The notes under the pieces are model-generated. The model made no database searches. It was not told where the DNA came from and worked only from the letters and a program-made list of their open reading frames with translations. The position numbers were made by a program, and so were the translations under genes. A stretch of DNA of 29,472 nt, from NCBI GenBank assembly GCA_001931875.2, contig MSJH02000441.1, positions 1 through 29,472 on the forward strand, written 5' to 3'. Shown piece after piece: positions 1-11,184 of this stretch; positions within the stretch are counted from its first letter, which is position 1; each line of letters opens with the position of its first letter. Source of the DNA: Byssochlamys sp. IMV 00236. Its lineage: Eukaryota; Ascomycota; Eurotiomycetes; Eurotiales; Thermoascaceae.

Positions 1-914
1 GCGGCAATCTCTATCAAGGTGTAGGCGCTGGTACGAACAACACTGGCGGCTTAAACTACCTAAGCAATTTGACTGCATATGGAGATGGACAATACAAGAT
101 AAAGGCTGGCAACAAGGAGAATTATGCTCCTCTTCAAGAGCTGACCAAGTTTATTGCTGATGCACCTGTCAATGGTACCGATGCCGTGGATGCTTGGAAG
201 TCAAAAATTGATATGGATTCTGTCATTCGCTCCATGGTTCTTGAAATTCTTAATAGCTATAACGATGGATACTTAGTCAATGCCAACAACTATTATATTT
301 ACGTAGATCCTTCGTCCAAGAAATACATCTACATCCCATCAGACTTGGATTTGACCTTCAACGTAGCCTCGTCCGGTGATCAGTCTATTTTATCTGGCAA
401 TTACTCAAATTTCACGCATATTTATGACCGACCATTGACAAACAAGATGCTAAAAGTTCCAGAATTCAAACAGCAGTTTGAAGATATGCTGATTAACGTC
501 ACCAAGCAACTTATGAATCCTACGGCGACCAATGATCATATCAATAGTCTTGCTGACATGCTTCAAGAAGATGTTGCTTGGGATGCTGTTGTTCCACGTC
601 TGGGAACTGGTTTTACTAATGGCTTAAAGTCTTTGAATATTACAATTGTCAACGGAAGGGTGCCACAAGATCTTGATGTAGAGTCTTTGGTGCGTAAGAT
701 GGCGTCCAGTCCGATGTTTAGTCAGATTCCTTTAAGCACTGATCCTGCTGCTTTAAAAGGTGCAGTTGACTTGATGACATTCATATTAAAAGGACTACCT
801 TTCTCACAAGCGGTCAATGGCCCCAGTAATAATGTCGCATTTATGGCAATCAAGGAATTCATTTATATGATGAGCCAAAATATCTCCAAGTTATACAACC
901 TTACAATAAACTAA
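1..914 (+). CDS. CotH-family protein, 3' part (N-terminus outside window)
   Basis: The reading frame is open from base 3 to the TAA at 912-914, giving about 303 residues of the C-terminal half of a CotH (spore coat protein H kinase-like) protein. CotH in Bacillus is an atypical protein kinase; in Mucorales the family is expanded, surface-exposed and includes invasins. The frame runs without a break upstream, so the 5' end lies outside the window. It aligns without gaps to the complete CotH gene at 25032-26866 over its first 190 or so residues, including the acidic SDLDLTF motif (about 353-373) that is probably the metal-binding part of the kinase fold. The last 110 residues are much more divergent. 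There is no hydrophobic C-terminal tail that would suggest a GPI anchor. A possible AATAAA polyadenylation signal lies at 968-973. Family assignment is firm; any role in host contact cannot be judged from this fragment. Confidence 0.9.
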   Translation, partial: GNLYQGVGAGTNNTGGLNYLSNLTAYGDGQYKIKAGNKENYAPLQELTKFIADAPVNGTDAVDAWKSKIDMDSVIRSMVLEILNSYNDGYLVNANNYYIYVDPSSKKYIYIPSDLDLTFNVASSGDQSILSGNYSNFTHIYDRPLTNKMLKVPEFKQQFEDMLINVTKQLMNPTATNDHINSLADMLQEDVAWDAVVPRLGTGFTNGLKSLNITIVNGRVPQDLDVESLVRKMASSPMFSQIPLSTDPAALKGAVDLMTFILKGLPFSQAVNGPSNNVAFMAIKEFIYMMSQNISKLYNLTIN

Positions 915-1103
915 GTCCTTATTCTCTCAATTTTGCATCATTTCTTTGCACTTTATAGATTTTTTTTAATAAACATTTAATTTTTTAATGACAGAAGGAG
1001 TGTGTATGAGTTGTTTCAATTTATACGCTTGTAAGATGTGCTGAGTTCAAATCACCTGACTTCCTCTCTTTGCTAGTTTTTTTTTAAGTTACTTCATACA
1101 CCA

Positions 1104-2894
1104 ATGGAGGATTTGAAAAAGGAAAATGAATTACTTCGTAAACGAGTTGCTGAACTAGAAAAACAACTTTACGCTAAAGCGCCTACTGCACTCACATCTC
1201 AACAGAAAGCCGATACTTTTGAAAAAGTAGACAAACTAACTAATCAAGAGATCTATCGATTTGGACGTCAATTAGTAACACCCAACTTTGGTTATGAAGG
1301 CAAGTGAACGATCATGGAGATATAAAATAGAGGACTAAGCCATTTACTTTAGCTCAATTAAAGTTACGCAACACTTCGTTTCTGATTGTTGGTGCAGGTG
1401 GATTGGGAGCACCTGCTGCGCTCTATTTGGGAGCAGGCGGTGTCGGTCGACTAGGCATAGTAGACCATGATGAAGTGGATATCAACAACTTGCATCGACA
1501 GGTTATTCATACTGAAGCACGTAAAGGGATGAATAAGGCAGTATCTGCTGCTGTTGCAGTCAAGGCGTAAGAAAGCATTGTACTAGGGAATATGTGTGAT
1601 CGGCTTTATCTGATCTTTTTTTCTTTGTAGTATATATCCTGATGCTGATGTTATTCCTTATGCATATACTCTGGATAGAACAAATGCTTTGGACCTTATC
1701 AAACAGTACTGTAATCACCGAATAGAGTTATAACCATACTTACCTTGTGTGTGTATAATAGGTATGACATCATTATTGATGCTACAGATAATATCACCAC
1801 TCGCTACTTGCTAAGTGATGCTGGTGTACTTGCTGGTAAACCAGTTGTTTCGGGTAGTGCCTTGAGGACAGATGGACAGGTTAGTTCAACATTAAATATA
1901 ACATACGGTTGCCCTCATTCATATATTATAGCTTACTATCTACAACTATAACAATGGACCATGTTTCCGTTGTCTACATCCAATTCCACCACCTGCGGCT
2001 GCTGTTGGCAAATGTGTAGACAATGGTGTTGTTGGCGTAGGTAAGTCTATTTATATACTATGTTATCGATAGACTCTCATCCCTCTCTACAGTACCAGGC
2101 GTCATTGGTATTCTACAAGCACTTGAGGCTATCAAAGTAGCAATAGGCTCAACAGGTAAAGCTGAACACAATGTGTAACATTTACTAACAAAAATGACAG
2201 CTTTGAATGATCCAAGCTTTTTGATTTTTAGTGCAATGAGTAATCCGATGTTTAGAACAATGCGTCTTCGCCAAAAGAAGAAGGATTGTGCTATTTGCGG
2301 AGAGAGCCCAACGATTACTGAATTAATTGACTATGTTCAATTTTGCCAAGGCGAAGCAAACGATGATGTAACAATGAACAGAGTTGATTAAAAGGAAAAA
2401 AGGAAGACTTATTGTTTACTATAGGTTGTTAGTGAACATTTATTGAAAAGAGAAGAACGTATTGATGTGGATGTAAGAGCGCGTTTGCTTGGCTGTGTAC
2501 ATTAACTCATAAAAAATGGTAATAGGAATATGATGATATACTAAAAAATAAGCGTCCACACGTTCTACTTGATGTCCGACCCAAAGTTCAGTATGACATC
2601 TGTCATTTGCCCAACAGTATACATATCCCTATTGATGAATTAGATAGCAAGATGGATAAAGTAAAGGAAGCGATGAAAGAATATAAAGTGACTGATAAAG
2701 ATGGTAAGAATTGTCTATATAATGTCATTTTGGGTATTGACATACAAAAAGTGTATGTTATCTGTAGACTAGGCAATGATTCACAGATAGCAGTGAGAAT
2801 GATGCAAAAGAAAGGAATTGAACAACCAAAGGATATCATTGGAGGTTTATATAGATGGTCTATGAAAGTGGACAATACTTTTCCTATTTATTAG
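1104..2894 (+). CDS. UBA4: UBA4/MOCS3: E1-like adenylyltransferase and sulfurtransferase
   Basis: This enzyme adenylates and thiocarboxylates the ubiquitin-like protein URM1 for tRNA wobble-uridine thiolation and urmylation; MOCS3 homologues also act on the molybdopterin synthase small subunit. Nine exons join in frame: 1104-1299, 1353-1566, 1631-1705, 1762-1879, 1932-2040, 2093-2155, 2201-2367, 2425-2472 and 2526-2894, giving 452 residues, close to the family's usual 440-460. An N-terminal coiled coil precedes the E1 domain. Visible motifs are the nucleotide-binding GAGGLG (exon 2), NLHRQV, DATDN, two zinc CxxC pairs (CFRC, CAIC), and [13 protein letters not shown], which contains the expected catalytic cysteine. 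The C-terminal rhodanese domain has the active loop CRLGNDSQ. Intron 1 begins with GC rather than GT. The ATG at 1104 is the first in frame and gives a normal N-terminus. The stop overlaps that of the convergent MARVEL-like gene. Confidence 0.95.
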
Positions 2895-3870
2895 TTTTTC
2901 CTTGCTCTAAAGCCACCGACAATGTCCCAGCCAAGGATGATGATATATAAAACAAAAGAAACAAAGCCAAAGAAGATGGAGGTATTATAGAAATCACACC
3001 AGTGATCAAACCCACCTGGTGGACAACGGTATTTAGCTATTTCGACTATAATACCAATACCCCACAAGAGTGCCATAAATAAATCACATAATATCAGTAT
3101 AAATCGCTTCATCTTATCCGTTTTTCCAAATCTTCTAAACAAGTAAAAAAAGACATGAAATCCAGAGTAAATGATGGACATGATGGCCTATATGTATATA
3201 TATGCAAAACAATCAGCCACAGCTTGCTTTGTTTTTTATAGTTAGATACATTACCACTGCAAAGAGGTAATAAAAGCATGCGCTACTATCCAATGGAACA
3301 GAATGACCAGAGTACTAAAAGAAGCTTAGTTTTTTATATGTTATTTCCCTTTTTGTTGGATCTTACAGGTGATGCTCCTGCTGCAAAACCCAAGTGTCCG
3401 ACAGCAAAGATAAACAAAATAATTCTAAGCAACACTCTCAATTTGGATGGCTTTGTTCGTGTGGCTGAAGGTAAATTAACAGATTCTGCTTTGGTATTAT
3501 TATTATTATTATTATTTATATCATTAATGGTAGCAGTAGTATGAGTAGGCTGAGGAGAATAAGCATTGGCTAGTGTAGGTGAATTTGCATAAGGTGTACC
3601 AGAATACTGGTAAGCATTTGTATGATGCTGTGGCTCATCCAATGTCTTGTTGGACTCTTGCCAAGCATTGACAACAGGTGGTTGTTGGTAAGCTGAGGGT
3701 GAAGGCATACGTTGAGTGCCATAAGGGGAACTGGAGACTAAAGTTGGTGTTTCCTTAACTCTTGGCGGAAGTGCAGGAGAAGGACTGCCTTCATATGCAT
3801 TCCCATATTTTGGTCCACTATCAGACCAAGGATTATGACTTGTATCTTCAAAAGGGTTATTTTGACTCAT
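2891..3870 (-). CDS. MARVEL-like four-helix membrane protein with Pro/Asn-rich N-terminus
   Basis: Three exons, 3367-3870, 3255-3314 and 2891-3187 (read on the minus strand), join in frame to 286 residues. The first 145 or so residues are hydrophilic and rich in Pro, Ser, Tyr, Gln and Asn, starting with an NPF motif (MSQNNPFED), a known ligand of EH-domain endocytic proteins. A run of seven Asn is encoded by an AAT repeat. The C-terminal half has four hydrophobic segments: LRVLLRIILFIFAVG, the segment spanning exons 2-3 (YLFAVAIMSIIYSGF), LILCDLFMALLWGIGII, and FFGFVSFVLYIIILGWDI. The loop between the last two contains Cys and Trp (CPPGGFDHWC). This topology fits fungal MARVEL-domain proteins of the plasma membrane. 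It shares a 211 bp divergent upstream region with the fimbrin gene and converges on UBA4. Its function is unknown; the topology is visible, the family name is inferred. Confidence 0.75.
3494..3518. repeat. (TTA/TAA)n trinucleotide microsatellite in coding sequence
   Basis: About seven tandem TTA units on the plus strand read as AAT/AAC on the minus strand. They encode the Asn run in the MARVEL-like protein, so length variation would change the protein without breaking the frame. Confidence 0.85.
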
Positions 3871-4081
3871 CTTGAAGAAGAAGAAGAAGAAGAAAATAAA
3901 AAATCTTTAAACATATGTACGAAACACTACAAAAATATATTTTAAACGGCGTTTGTGTAACCATTTGCTGTACGTCATTATAAGCCATTTCAATTACCGC
4001 TCTTTTGTATTTATTCTCCATGATGAAATATGAAAATAAAGTTTTTCTTTTCTTTTCTCTCTTCTTTTTAAATATAAAAAG
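3871..4081. promoter_or_regulatory. Divergent intergenic promoter region, MARVEL-like gene / fimbrin
   Basis: The 211 bp between the two start codons must hold both promoters and 5' leaders. It starts with a GAA microsatellite (about 3874-3894) next to the MARVEL-like ATG and contains a CT-rich tract (about 4045-4070) just before the fimbrin ATG, common in fungal 5' leaders. I see no confident TATA box. Confidence 0.5.
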
Positions 4082-6417
4082 ATGGTCTTGAACGCCTTTA
4101 CTCTTCAACGCAAATATCCTCAACTACAAGTAAATGATATAAACAGTCTAATAGATCAATTCAAGTAAGTCATTTGACTCCTTTATTGTCTATTTCTTAA
4201 TGCATCCTAGCGAGATTGATTTGGATCAAGACGGTTATCTTGATTATAATGAAATTCAAAAAGCTTGTAAAGAAACTGGTTACAGTAGTAACTATGATGA
4301 AATTAGAGCTACTTTGAAAGATGTCAGCACAAATACAGTTGGTAAAATTGACGTGGAAGAATTTATCGAGGTAAGACTATAATAAAATTGAAGAAAAGGG
4401 GGGGTCATAGAAGGGTCTAATAAGGGGCTGGTGAGAGGAAAATGAATTAAAAAAGGGGGGAGACAATGTCAGTGCGCTTTCTACAACTATGTCAATATGG
4501 TCATTGTCATAGGATAGAACGCGTATAGAGTCATGAAGTGTCGGTTATTAAAAAAGAGAGAAAACAAAAAAGAGCAAGACAAAGAAAATTCTATGCCAAG
4601 AGTTCCTTTGATACTAATCCTATTTCTTTCTTTTTTTTTTTTCTTGGCAGCTCGCAGCAAAGTTAAAGGCTGGAGGCAATAGGGGTGCATTTGATGTCCA
4701 TCAAAACAAGATTAAGGTTCATGGAACCAATGCAAATGTTACACATACCATCAATGATGATGAACGTACAGAATTCACAAGACATATCAATGGCGTTTTA
4801 GCTGGAGACGCTCATATCGGCAAACGTTTACCTATTCCAACAAACACAATGCAAATTTTTGATGAGTGCAAAGGTATTTTATGATAATAACAAGAGGTGT
4901 ATAGGACTAACATGTCCAACAGATGGTCTCATTCTTTGTAAGCTGATCAATGACGCTGTACCCGACACTATTGATGAACGTGTACTTAATGTCAAAGCAA
5001 AGCTTAATAACTTCCAAATGGTTGAAAACAACAATATCGTCATCAACTCTGCCAAAGCTATCGGCTGCTCTGTCGTAAACATTGGTCCAACAGATATTAT
5101 CGAAGGTCGCGAACATTTAATTCTGGGTTTAATCTGGCAAATCATTAAACGAGGATTGCTGAGCAAGATTGATATCAAGCAGCATCCTGAATTGTATCGT
5201 CTTTTAGAGCAAGATGAAACACTTGACGAATTCTTGAGATTGCCTCCCGACCAAATCTTGTTGAGATGGTTCAATTATCACTTGAAGGCTGCCGGATGGG
5301 AACGAAGGTAAGAAAAGCTATATTTGGAAAAAATGATTTTCTCAATCTAGTGTAGAGTTTCCAATTTCTCCAAGGATGTCGCTGATGGTGAAAACTATAC
5401 CGTTTTGCTTAATCAACTCAAGCCTGAGTCCTGTTCTCGTGCACCATTACAAGAGCGTGACCTTTTGAAGAGAGCTGAAATGATTTTGGATAATGCTGAA
5501 AGAATCAACTGTCGTAAATACCTGACACCTACTGCCTTAGTGGCTGGTAACCCCAAATTGAACTTGGCCTTTGTTGCCCACTTATTCAACACACATCCTG
5601 GCTTGGATCCCTTGACAGAGGAAGAAGCACCCGAGATTGAACCATTTGATGCAGAAGGCGAACGTGAGGCAAGAATGTTTACTCTTTGGCTCAACAGTTT
5701 GAACGTCGAACCTGGTGTATATAATCTCTTTGACGATTTACAGGACGGTTTAGTTCTGCTTCAAGCCTTTGATAAGGTCGTGCCTGGTATTGTCAATTGG
5801 CGCGCAGCGAGTCGCAAGCAACCTCTCTCTCGCTTTAAACAAATTGAAAACTGCAACTATGCTGTCCGCTTAGGACAAGAACTCCATTTCTCCCTTGTTG
5901 GTATTCAGGGATCAGACATCGTGGACGGACAGAGAACACTCACTTTGGGTCTTGTCTGGCAACTCATGCGTGAAAACGTCGTTCACACACTCCAATCACT
6001 CAACAAGAATGGTCGTCCAGTGAGTGATCAAGATCTTGTCCGCTGGGCTAATGAAACAGTTCAACGTGGTGGCAAGAATAGCAGAATGACCTCCTTCAAG
6101 GATCCTTCACTTAGCACAGGTGTATTCTTTTTGGACGTGCTTAACGGTATGAAGCCTGGTTATGTGGACTATAGTATGGTTACGGATGGAAGAACCGAGG
6201 AAGATGCATTTAACAATGCAAAACTTGCTATCTCTATTGCTCGTAAGGTGGGAGCTACTATTTTCCTTGTGCCTGAAGATATTGTCGAAGTTCGACCAAA
6301 GATGGTAAGTTTATATATAGATGTATAGTTTGTTAAGTGACTAATTATATATGCACACAATAGAACTTGACCTTCATCGGTAGTTTGATGCAAGTCGACA
6401 AAGGAATTCAGCATTAA
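4082..6417 (+). CDS. SAC6: Fimbrin / plastin (SAC6-like actin-bundling protein)
   Basis: Fimbrin cross-links actin filaments in cortical patches and is needed for endocytosis and polarised growth. Six exons, 4082-4164, 4211-4370, 4651-4873, 4923-5307, 5356-6304 and 6364-6417, join in frame to 617 residues, normal for fungal fimbrins. Order of domains: an N-terminal EF-hand region (EIDLDQDGYLDYNEI matches a Ca-binding loop; a second, weaker one follows) and four calponin-homology domains forming two actin-binding units. CH signature stretches include DGLILCKLINDAVPDTIDERVLN, seen in two pieces across exon 3/4, LILGLIWQII, DGLVLLQAFDKV, TLGLVWQLMR, and the last CH domain ending near FIGSLMQVDKG. 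Intron 2 (4371-4650, 280 bp) is five times longer than the other introns and has several G runs. The gene converges on the WDR7-like gene, 221 bp away. Confidence 0.97.
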
Positions 6418-6638
6418 GTTTGTCGTGTATAATAATAATAATAATAAATACTTTATATAAATCATGTATTTATACGACTTTTTATTTTTTTAAACTGTAA
6501 AACTCATGATGAGATCACATATCTTGAGCTTGACACATCTTGGTGAACTCCAATCAAATCTTACTTGCCTAATAATATCAGATGGTGCGAGTGAATCTAG
6601 ATAGAAACAACATTAGTAAAATAATAAAGAGCAATATA
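6418..6638. other. Short convergent intergenic region
   Basis: These 221 bp separate the fimbrin and WDR7-like stop codons and must hold both 3' ends. An (AAT)n run at about 6430-6447, with AATAAA hexamers, could serve fimbrin polyadenylation. No further gene is visible. Confidence 0.6.
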
Positions 6639-9600
6639 TCATTTACTGTTGGGTAAAGCAAAGGAAAATATCTTGTCAGGCTTATGAGATCCAGAAGAAC
6701 TCTTTCTTTGATGACCGGTGTGTGTCAGGCTGCTGGTTAACATGCCAAATAAGCTCATGTTCGTATGCCACACACGCACGCTTTGATCAAACAATGAACA
6801 TGTTGCGACCAATTTTGCATCAGGAGAAAAGGCCAGTGCAACAACGGGTCCTGTATGACCTTCTAATACTACTGAGCGAGTCGTCGTACGGATATCATAC
6901 ACTACGGAGGCCCCTTCTAGTGTTCCGACTGCAAGCTTTTGAGCACTACTACTAAAATCTACAGATGGATACCTATCACAAAGAGGATATGTATTCAATA
7001 AAAATGAAGGAAAATCAGTTCGTATATTACGTTTTCACCAAGTCATGAAGGACGGATGTTGCAGACTGTACCATAACTTCCCGCATATGAGGAACATTAG
7101 GGTCCAATGTTTTGATGACAGCCTCAACCACATTATGGACGTGCGAGTACAAAAGAATAGGCTCCTATAAGGTAGGTTAATAACAATACCACAGTCATAT
7201 AATGATCTAACCTTCTTGATAAATATTCCAATAATCTTTAAGCAGCGTAAACGATCTTCAAGTGACTTTGCGTGTGCTGTATCAAATGTTAATGTGCTTA
7301 TTACCAAAGGCATATTGGTGATAGATATCTGGAATATAGCCGCTTTTGCACCACGACTAATAAGCGCCATCATTGGTTGAGAATCGGTAGCATACATAAA
7401 GAGTGTTCGTAAGACCTCGGCTGCATTGATATAGTTTTCCCATGTCTTGAATCCTTGACTAAGTAGTTCCATGGATGATAATGTTCGCGCCATAGACCCT
7501 GTCGATAAAATGTTGTTTTCGCTATTGTTCGTATCTAAATCGGCATCTGATAAAAGAATTGTGAGGCTTAAAGCAGTTGACTTGCGTACACGAGGATCAA
7601 GAGTCTGTGGTTGATCACAACCCATGATGCCTAAAATAATCGATGCTCGAGCCATCATTTGTGGATTGCTATTCTCAGAAGATGTAGGCACTATGAACGA
7701 AATACTATTAGTACACATCTTTTAATTATATCCTTCCTTTTTTTGTTGTTCTTTACGGAATGATTCCCAATAGTCAATAAGCGAATTTATATCATCTTGT
7801 GATAATCCAGTAACAGCACTTGAAAATAACGATCTCGCTATTTCATCTGTCAGTTCATTTTTCTTTTTTTTCTTTCTTTCTATTATTACCTGATGAATCA
7901 TGCCAGTACTTGCTTAGTAGTGATAGCGAAGGAAAGCAATATCGTTCACCAATGACTAATGGCAAAGACATTGCATATCCAGTAATTAAATCGGCACTCC
8001 TACTTTCTTGATCAGCCATAGAAATGACTACCTTTGCGAGCAGACTAATAGAGAGTAAGCGGATTGCGGTCACAGAAGGGGATATTGTCCAAGCTTCTCT
8101 CTCGTGTTTTAAAGGCGCAATGATGGATAAGTTTCCGTTTGTTCTATAAACAAAGTCAGATATACACATCAATCTTTTAGTTATTCAATTACCCTTTAAT
8201 ACCATAGCTTATATTCTGGTTCACCTGCTTGGGCAAATTTAATGTTTGATTACAAAGTAGTTCAAAAGCCTCATTTATATTCCATGAAGCAATGATGGAA
8301 ATGATTGCTGTCATTAGCTCAATCTTTTTCTCTTTTAGTTCCTCATCATGTTTAGGCTGTTGACCGTCGTGAGTATCCAAAGGATCATCTTTATCAGGCC
8401 TGAAAGAAAGAATATCCGGAACAACTGCATCAAATGCTGAAGAAGAAGTAGAAACTGACGCTTTCAAGACTGGATGGATCTGGTTATTTTGTTCGTGCAC
8501 ATTAAGTATAGATAGACGGGTATAGATGTCATGCACTAATCGACGAATACTAAAAATGAATACTTGTGCAAAGTTATTGGGCACTTGCATATCTATTACA
8601 AGTATATAAATAAGCAATCATTATTTTTGTTTTCCTCCTTACTGCAATCATCAGTTACAATAGATTTAATCTGTACTGTATGCTTTGAATGATTGGAAAT
8701 TGAAGCAGCCTTTGATACGCTTATATGGTTGATTGGCCATCTACTGTCTTCCATAACATCTGTCTTGCTTTTACCATAAAGTATACGATCTAAATGTGCA
8801 GTTTGCATCTATATATAAAAGCAATATAAATCATTTGGCTGCTATCAACAGACTACACCCTACCTGCCACACATATGCACTATCATCACTATATCCAAGT
8901 ACTACATAATCTTCTGCTGTTCTCCATTGAATAGCAGTTAATGGGTACGGATGACCAGGGAATATAAACAAGCTAATACGTCATGATTAAACTTGGTTTA
9001 TTCTAGTACTCATAAATAGAATGTGATAAAAGGCACTTACCACGTCATTGAATCAACCGAAATGAGTGCAACCGAGTTATCTTGCGCAATCGAAGCTATA
9101 CATCCTCTCACTCGTATGTCCTTTTGCTCGACTGGTTCAATAAAGGACATGACAGGTGTAGAGTGAACAGCACAAGATGCAACAAATTTGCCATCGCTAA
9201 TAATAATAAATACATGAAATAAAGATTATATTTTCACGCTTACTTTAGATTCCAAATTTTTACAACGCCATCAAGACCACCAGAGAGAAGATATTGCTGA
9301 CCAGAGACCTGGTGCTCTGGAACAATCATACAGGTAATGGCGCTTTGATGAGTCTTTTTAAAGATTCGTACATCATCTCGTTTACCCAAGTGATTAGAAA
9401 CATCGTTTAGATGTAGAAGAGCTAGCGATAATGGTACAACGCAGATTTTTCCAGTGTCTAAAAGCATATAAAGTAAGCAACAACAAATCATCCTGTGTAG
9501 TTATATTACCATAACCAATCGCTAAATGATTTGTGTTTACTGGTTCAGTCACAGTGATACGCCCAAAGTTTGGATCCACTTCATCCTTTATTGGCCATAT

Positions 9601-11184
9601 TTCTTTAAATGATATGTCTATAGCATAAGTCGTGTGTCCTTCTTGCTGTTGATCTATTGGTAAAGGAAGAATCTTGAATCCTGATTCATTAGGGTGGTTG
9701 CAGACAATAAATGCGTAAAGTTCATCATCATTGGCATATACAGATATCTTTATGGATTCCGAATAAATATCACCTAAAGGGCGAACAGAAAGGGGAGTTT
9801 TCTTTTAGTAAATCATACAACCCTTTTTTTTTTTCCTGTTTCATTACTTTTCTTATCCATCCGATATGTATGAACTAATACAGCACTTTTATAATAAATT
9901 AGAAAGAATCATTGTATTGAAATGTTAAAAGCTTACTTATATTTACAACTATCTGTTGCTGATTCCTTGAGTTTGTAATTGAATATATCACCGTGCTATA
10001 GAATATATAAGTGCTCCTGCGTTATTGTAAAGGTTGTATCTACCTTTGTCCAAACAACCAGCTGATCTTTTGAATAAAAACCTCCGCCTGCCCAACATGT
10101 CTCTGATTCAGCAGGAATAATGAACTGAGGTACAAACTCATTATCATATGATGCTATGACCTAAATCAACGTTAGCCAAGTGCATACTGGAGCATAACAA
10201 TATGTGTACCAGAATGTTCTTGTTTGTTAGAACCATAAACAATCTGGGCAAGAATTTGTTTTTAACAACATCAAAGGCAGGAGAACAGGTTGTATCATCC
10301 AGTATTTTGGCAGATATAGCTTGATTTTTATACAAGGCATGCTTACTGGTATCGAAATCCCAGATTTCTAAAACGCCCTCCATTGTCACTGTCATCAATT
10401 GAGACTTGCCTGTATCTAGTTTGGTATATCAGTAATTCCTTTTCTCTCCCTCTCTCTCTCTCTCTCTCTTTGTTTGAGCTTACTTGGATCATCCAAATCA
10501 ACACAGGTTACCCAGTTTGAATGACCGCCCCATACTCGAACAACCTAAAAGAGTTTCAGAAGAGTGTTCTCCAAAGAACATCTTCAATTTACCTCAAGTG
10601 TTGCTGAGTTGAGTATGGATATCTCATTTGCTTGACCACAGCAAAATATGTCCTGGTTCAAGAACTGAAAAAGAAGGTGCTTAATAATAGCCACTACCTC
10701 TCCTTTAACTTTACCTGAGGAAATACTTTGAGAGCACATGGAATGCCGAAAAACCCGTTTGGATTAACAACTTGACATCTTCCGTCTGCTGCATTCCAAC
10801 GTATGATTTCTCTTTTTCATAAATTAACAAAGTAATGTAGTATAGACAGAGATCGCTGTTTTACCCGTCATCAGATGCACTAATAAGAACGTCTTCTGCT
10901 TTTGAATCTACTTTTGTGTTTAAAATGCATAGAGCGACAATTGGCTTTTTATGACCAACTAAAAGTAATTTATACTATTTCCTGTAATGTTGGTACAGTT
11001 GAAGAATAAATGTATACACATTTTGTTTCATTACTTGTAAAGAGTTATCCTTTATAGTATAAACCCATATATGACCGTCTCTTTGTCCAGCATAGATATT
11101 CGAATGGCTGTAGGCGATACAAGTAATATTTGGGTTCGAAAAGCCATGCCACACTACTAAAGGTAATGAAACTGAAGAAGTCAT
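6639..11184 (-). CDS. WDR7: WDR7 / rabconnectin-3 beta-like WD40 protein
   Basis: WDR7 pairs with DmX-like/Rav1 proteins to control V-ATPase assembly and vesicle acidification. Minus-strand exons: 11035-11184, 10865-10958, 10715-10811, 10593-10664, 10484-10544, 10210-10415, 10044-10160, 9937-9995, 9848-9885, 9510-9773, 9244-9457, 9041-9196, 8864-8972, 8643-8808, 8193-8592, 7890-8143, 7757-7846, 7212-7690, 7031-7164 and 6639-6972, about 1164 residues. N-terminal WD40 repeats (DGHIWVYTI, DGEIIRWN, VVRVWGGHSNWVTCVD, VLEIWDFD), a second WD set (DGVVKIWNL, SDDSAYVWQ), a helical middle (DDINSLIDYWESF and onwards), and C-terminal WD repeats (GASVVYDIR, FDQSVRVWHT) give the WDR7 order of domains. All junctions keep frame except exon 1/2, where GT-AG splicing leaves the frame one base short. 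The human protein is longer (about 1490), so this is a compact fungal form. No nuclear or signal sequence seen. Confidence 0.85.
10450..10470. repeat. (TC)n microsatellite in WDR7-like intron
   Basis: A CT/TC dinucleotide run lies in the intron 10416-10483 of the WDR7-like gene. On the coding strand it reads (GA)n, between donor and acceptor. Confidence 0.85.

Noticed and set aside
985..1066. Possible tRNA or tRNA-derived SINE, because GAGTTCAAATC resembles a T-arm/B box
   Set aside because: No acceptor stem pairs with the 3' side, no convincing A box or anticodon arm could be placed, and the length does not fit.
4879..5274. Minus-strand frames opposite fimbrin exons 4 and 5
   Set aside because: They overlap a conserved fimbrin coding region and lack any recognisable domain.
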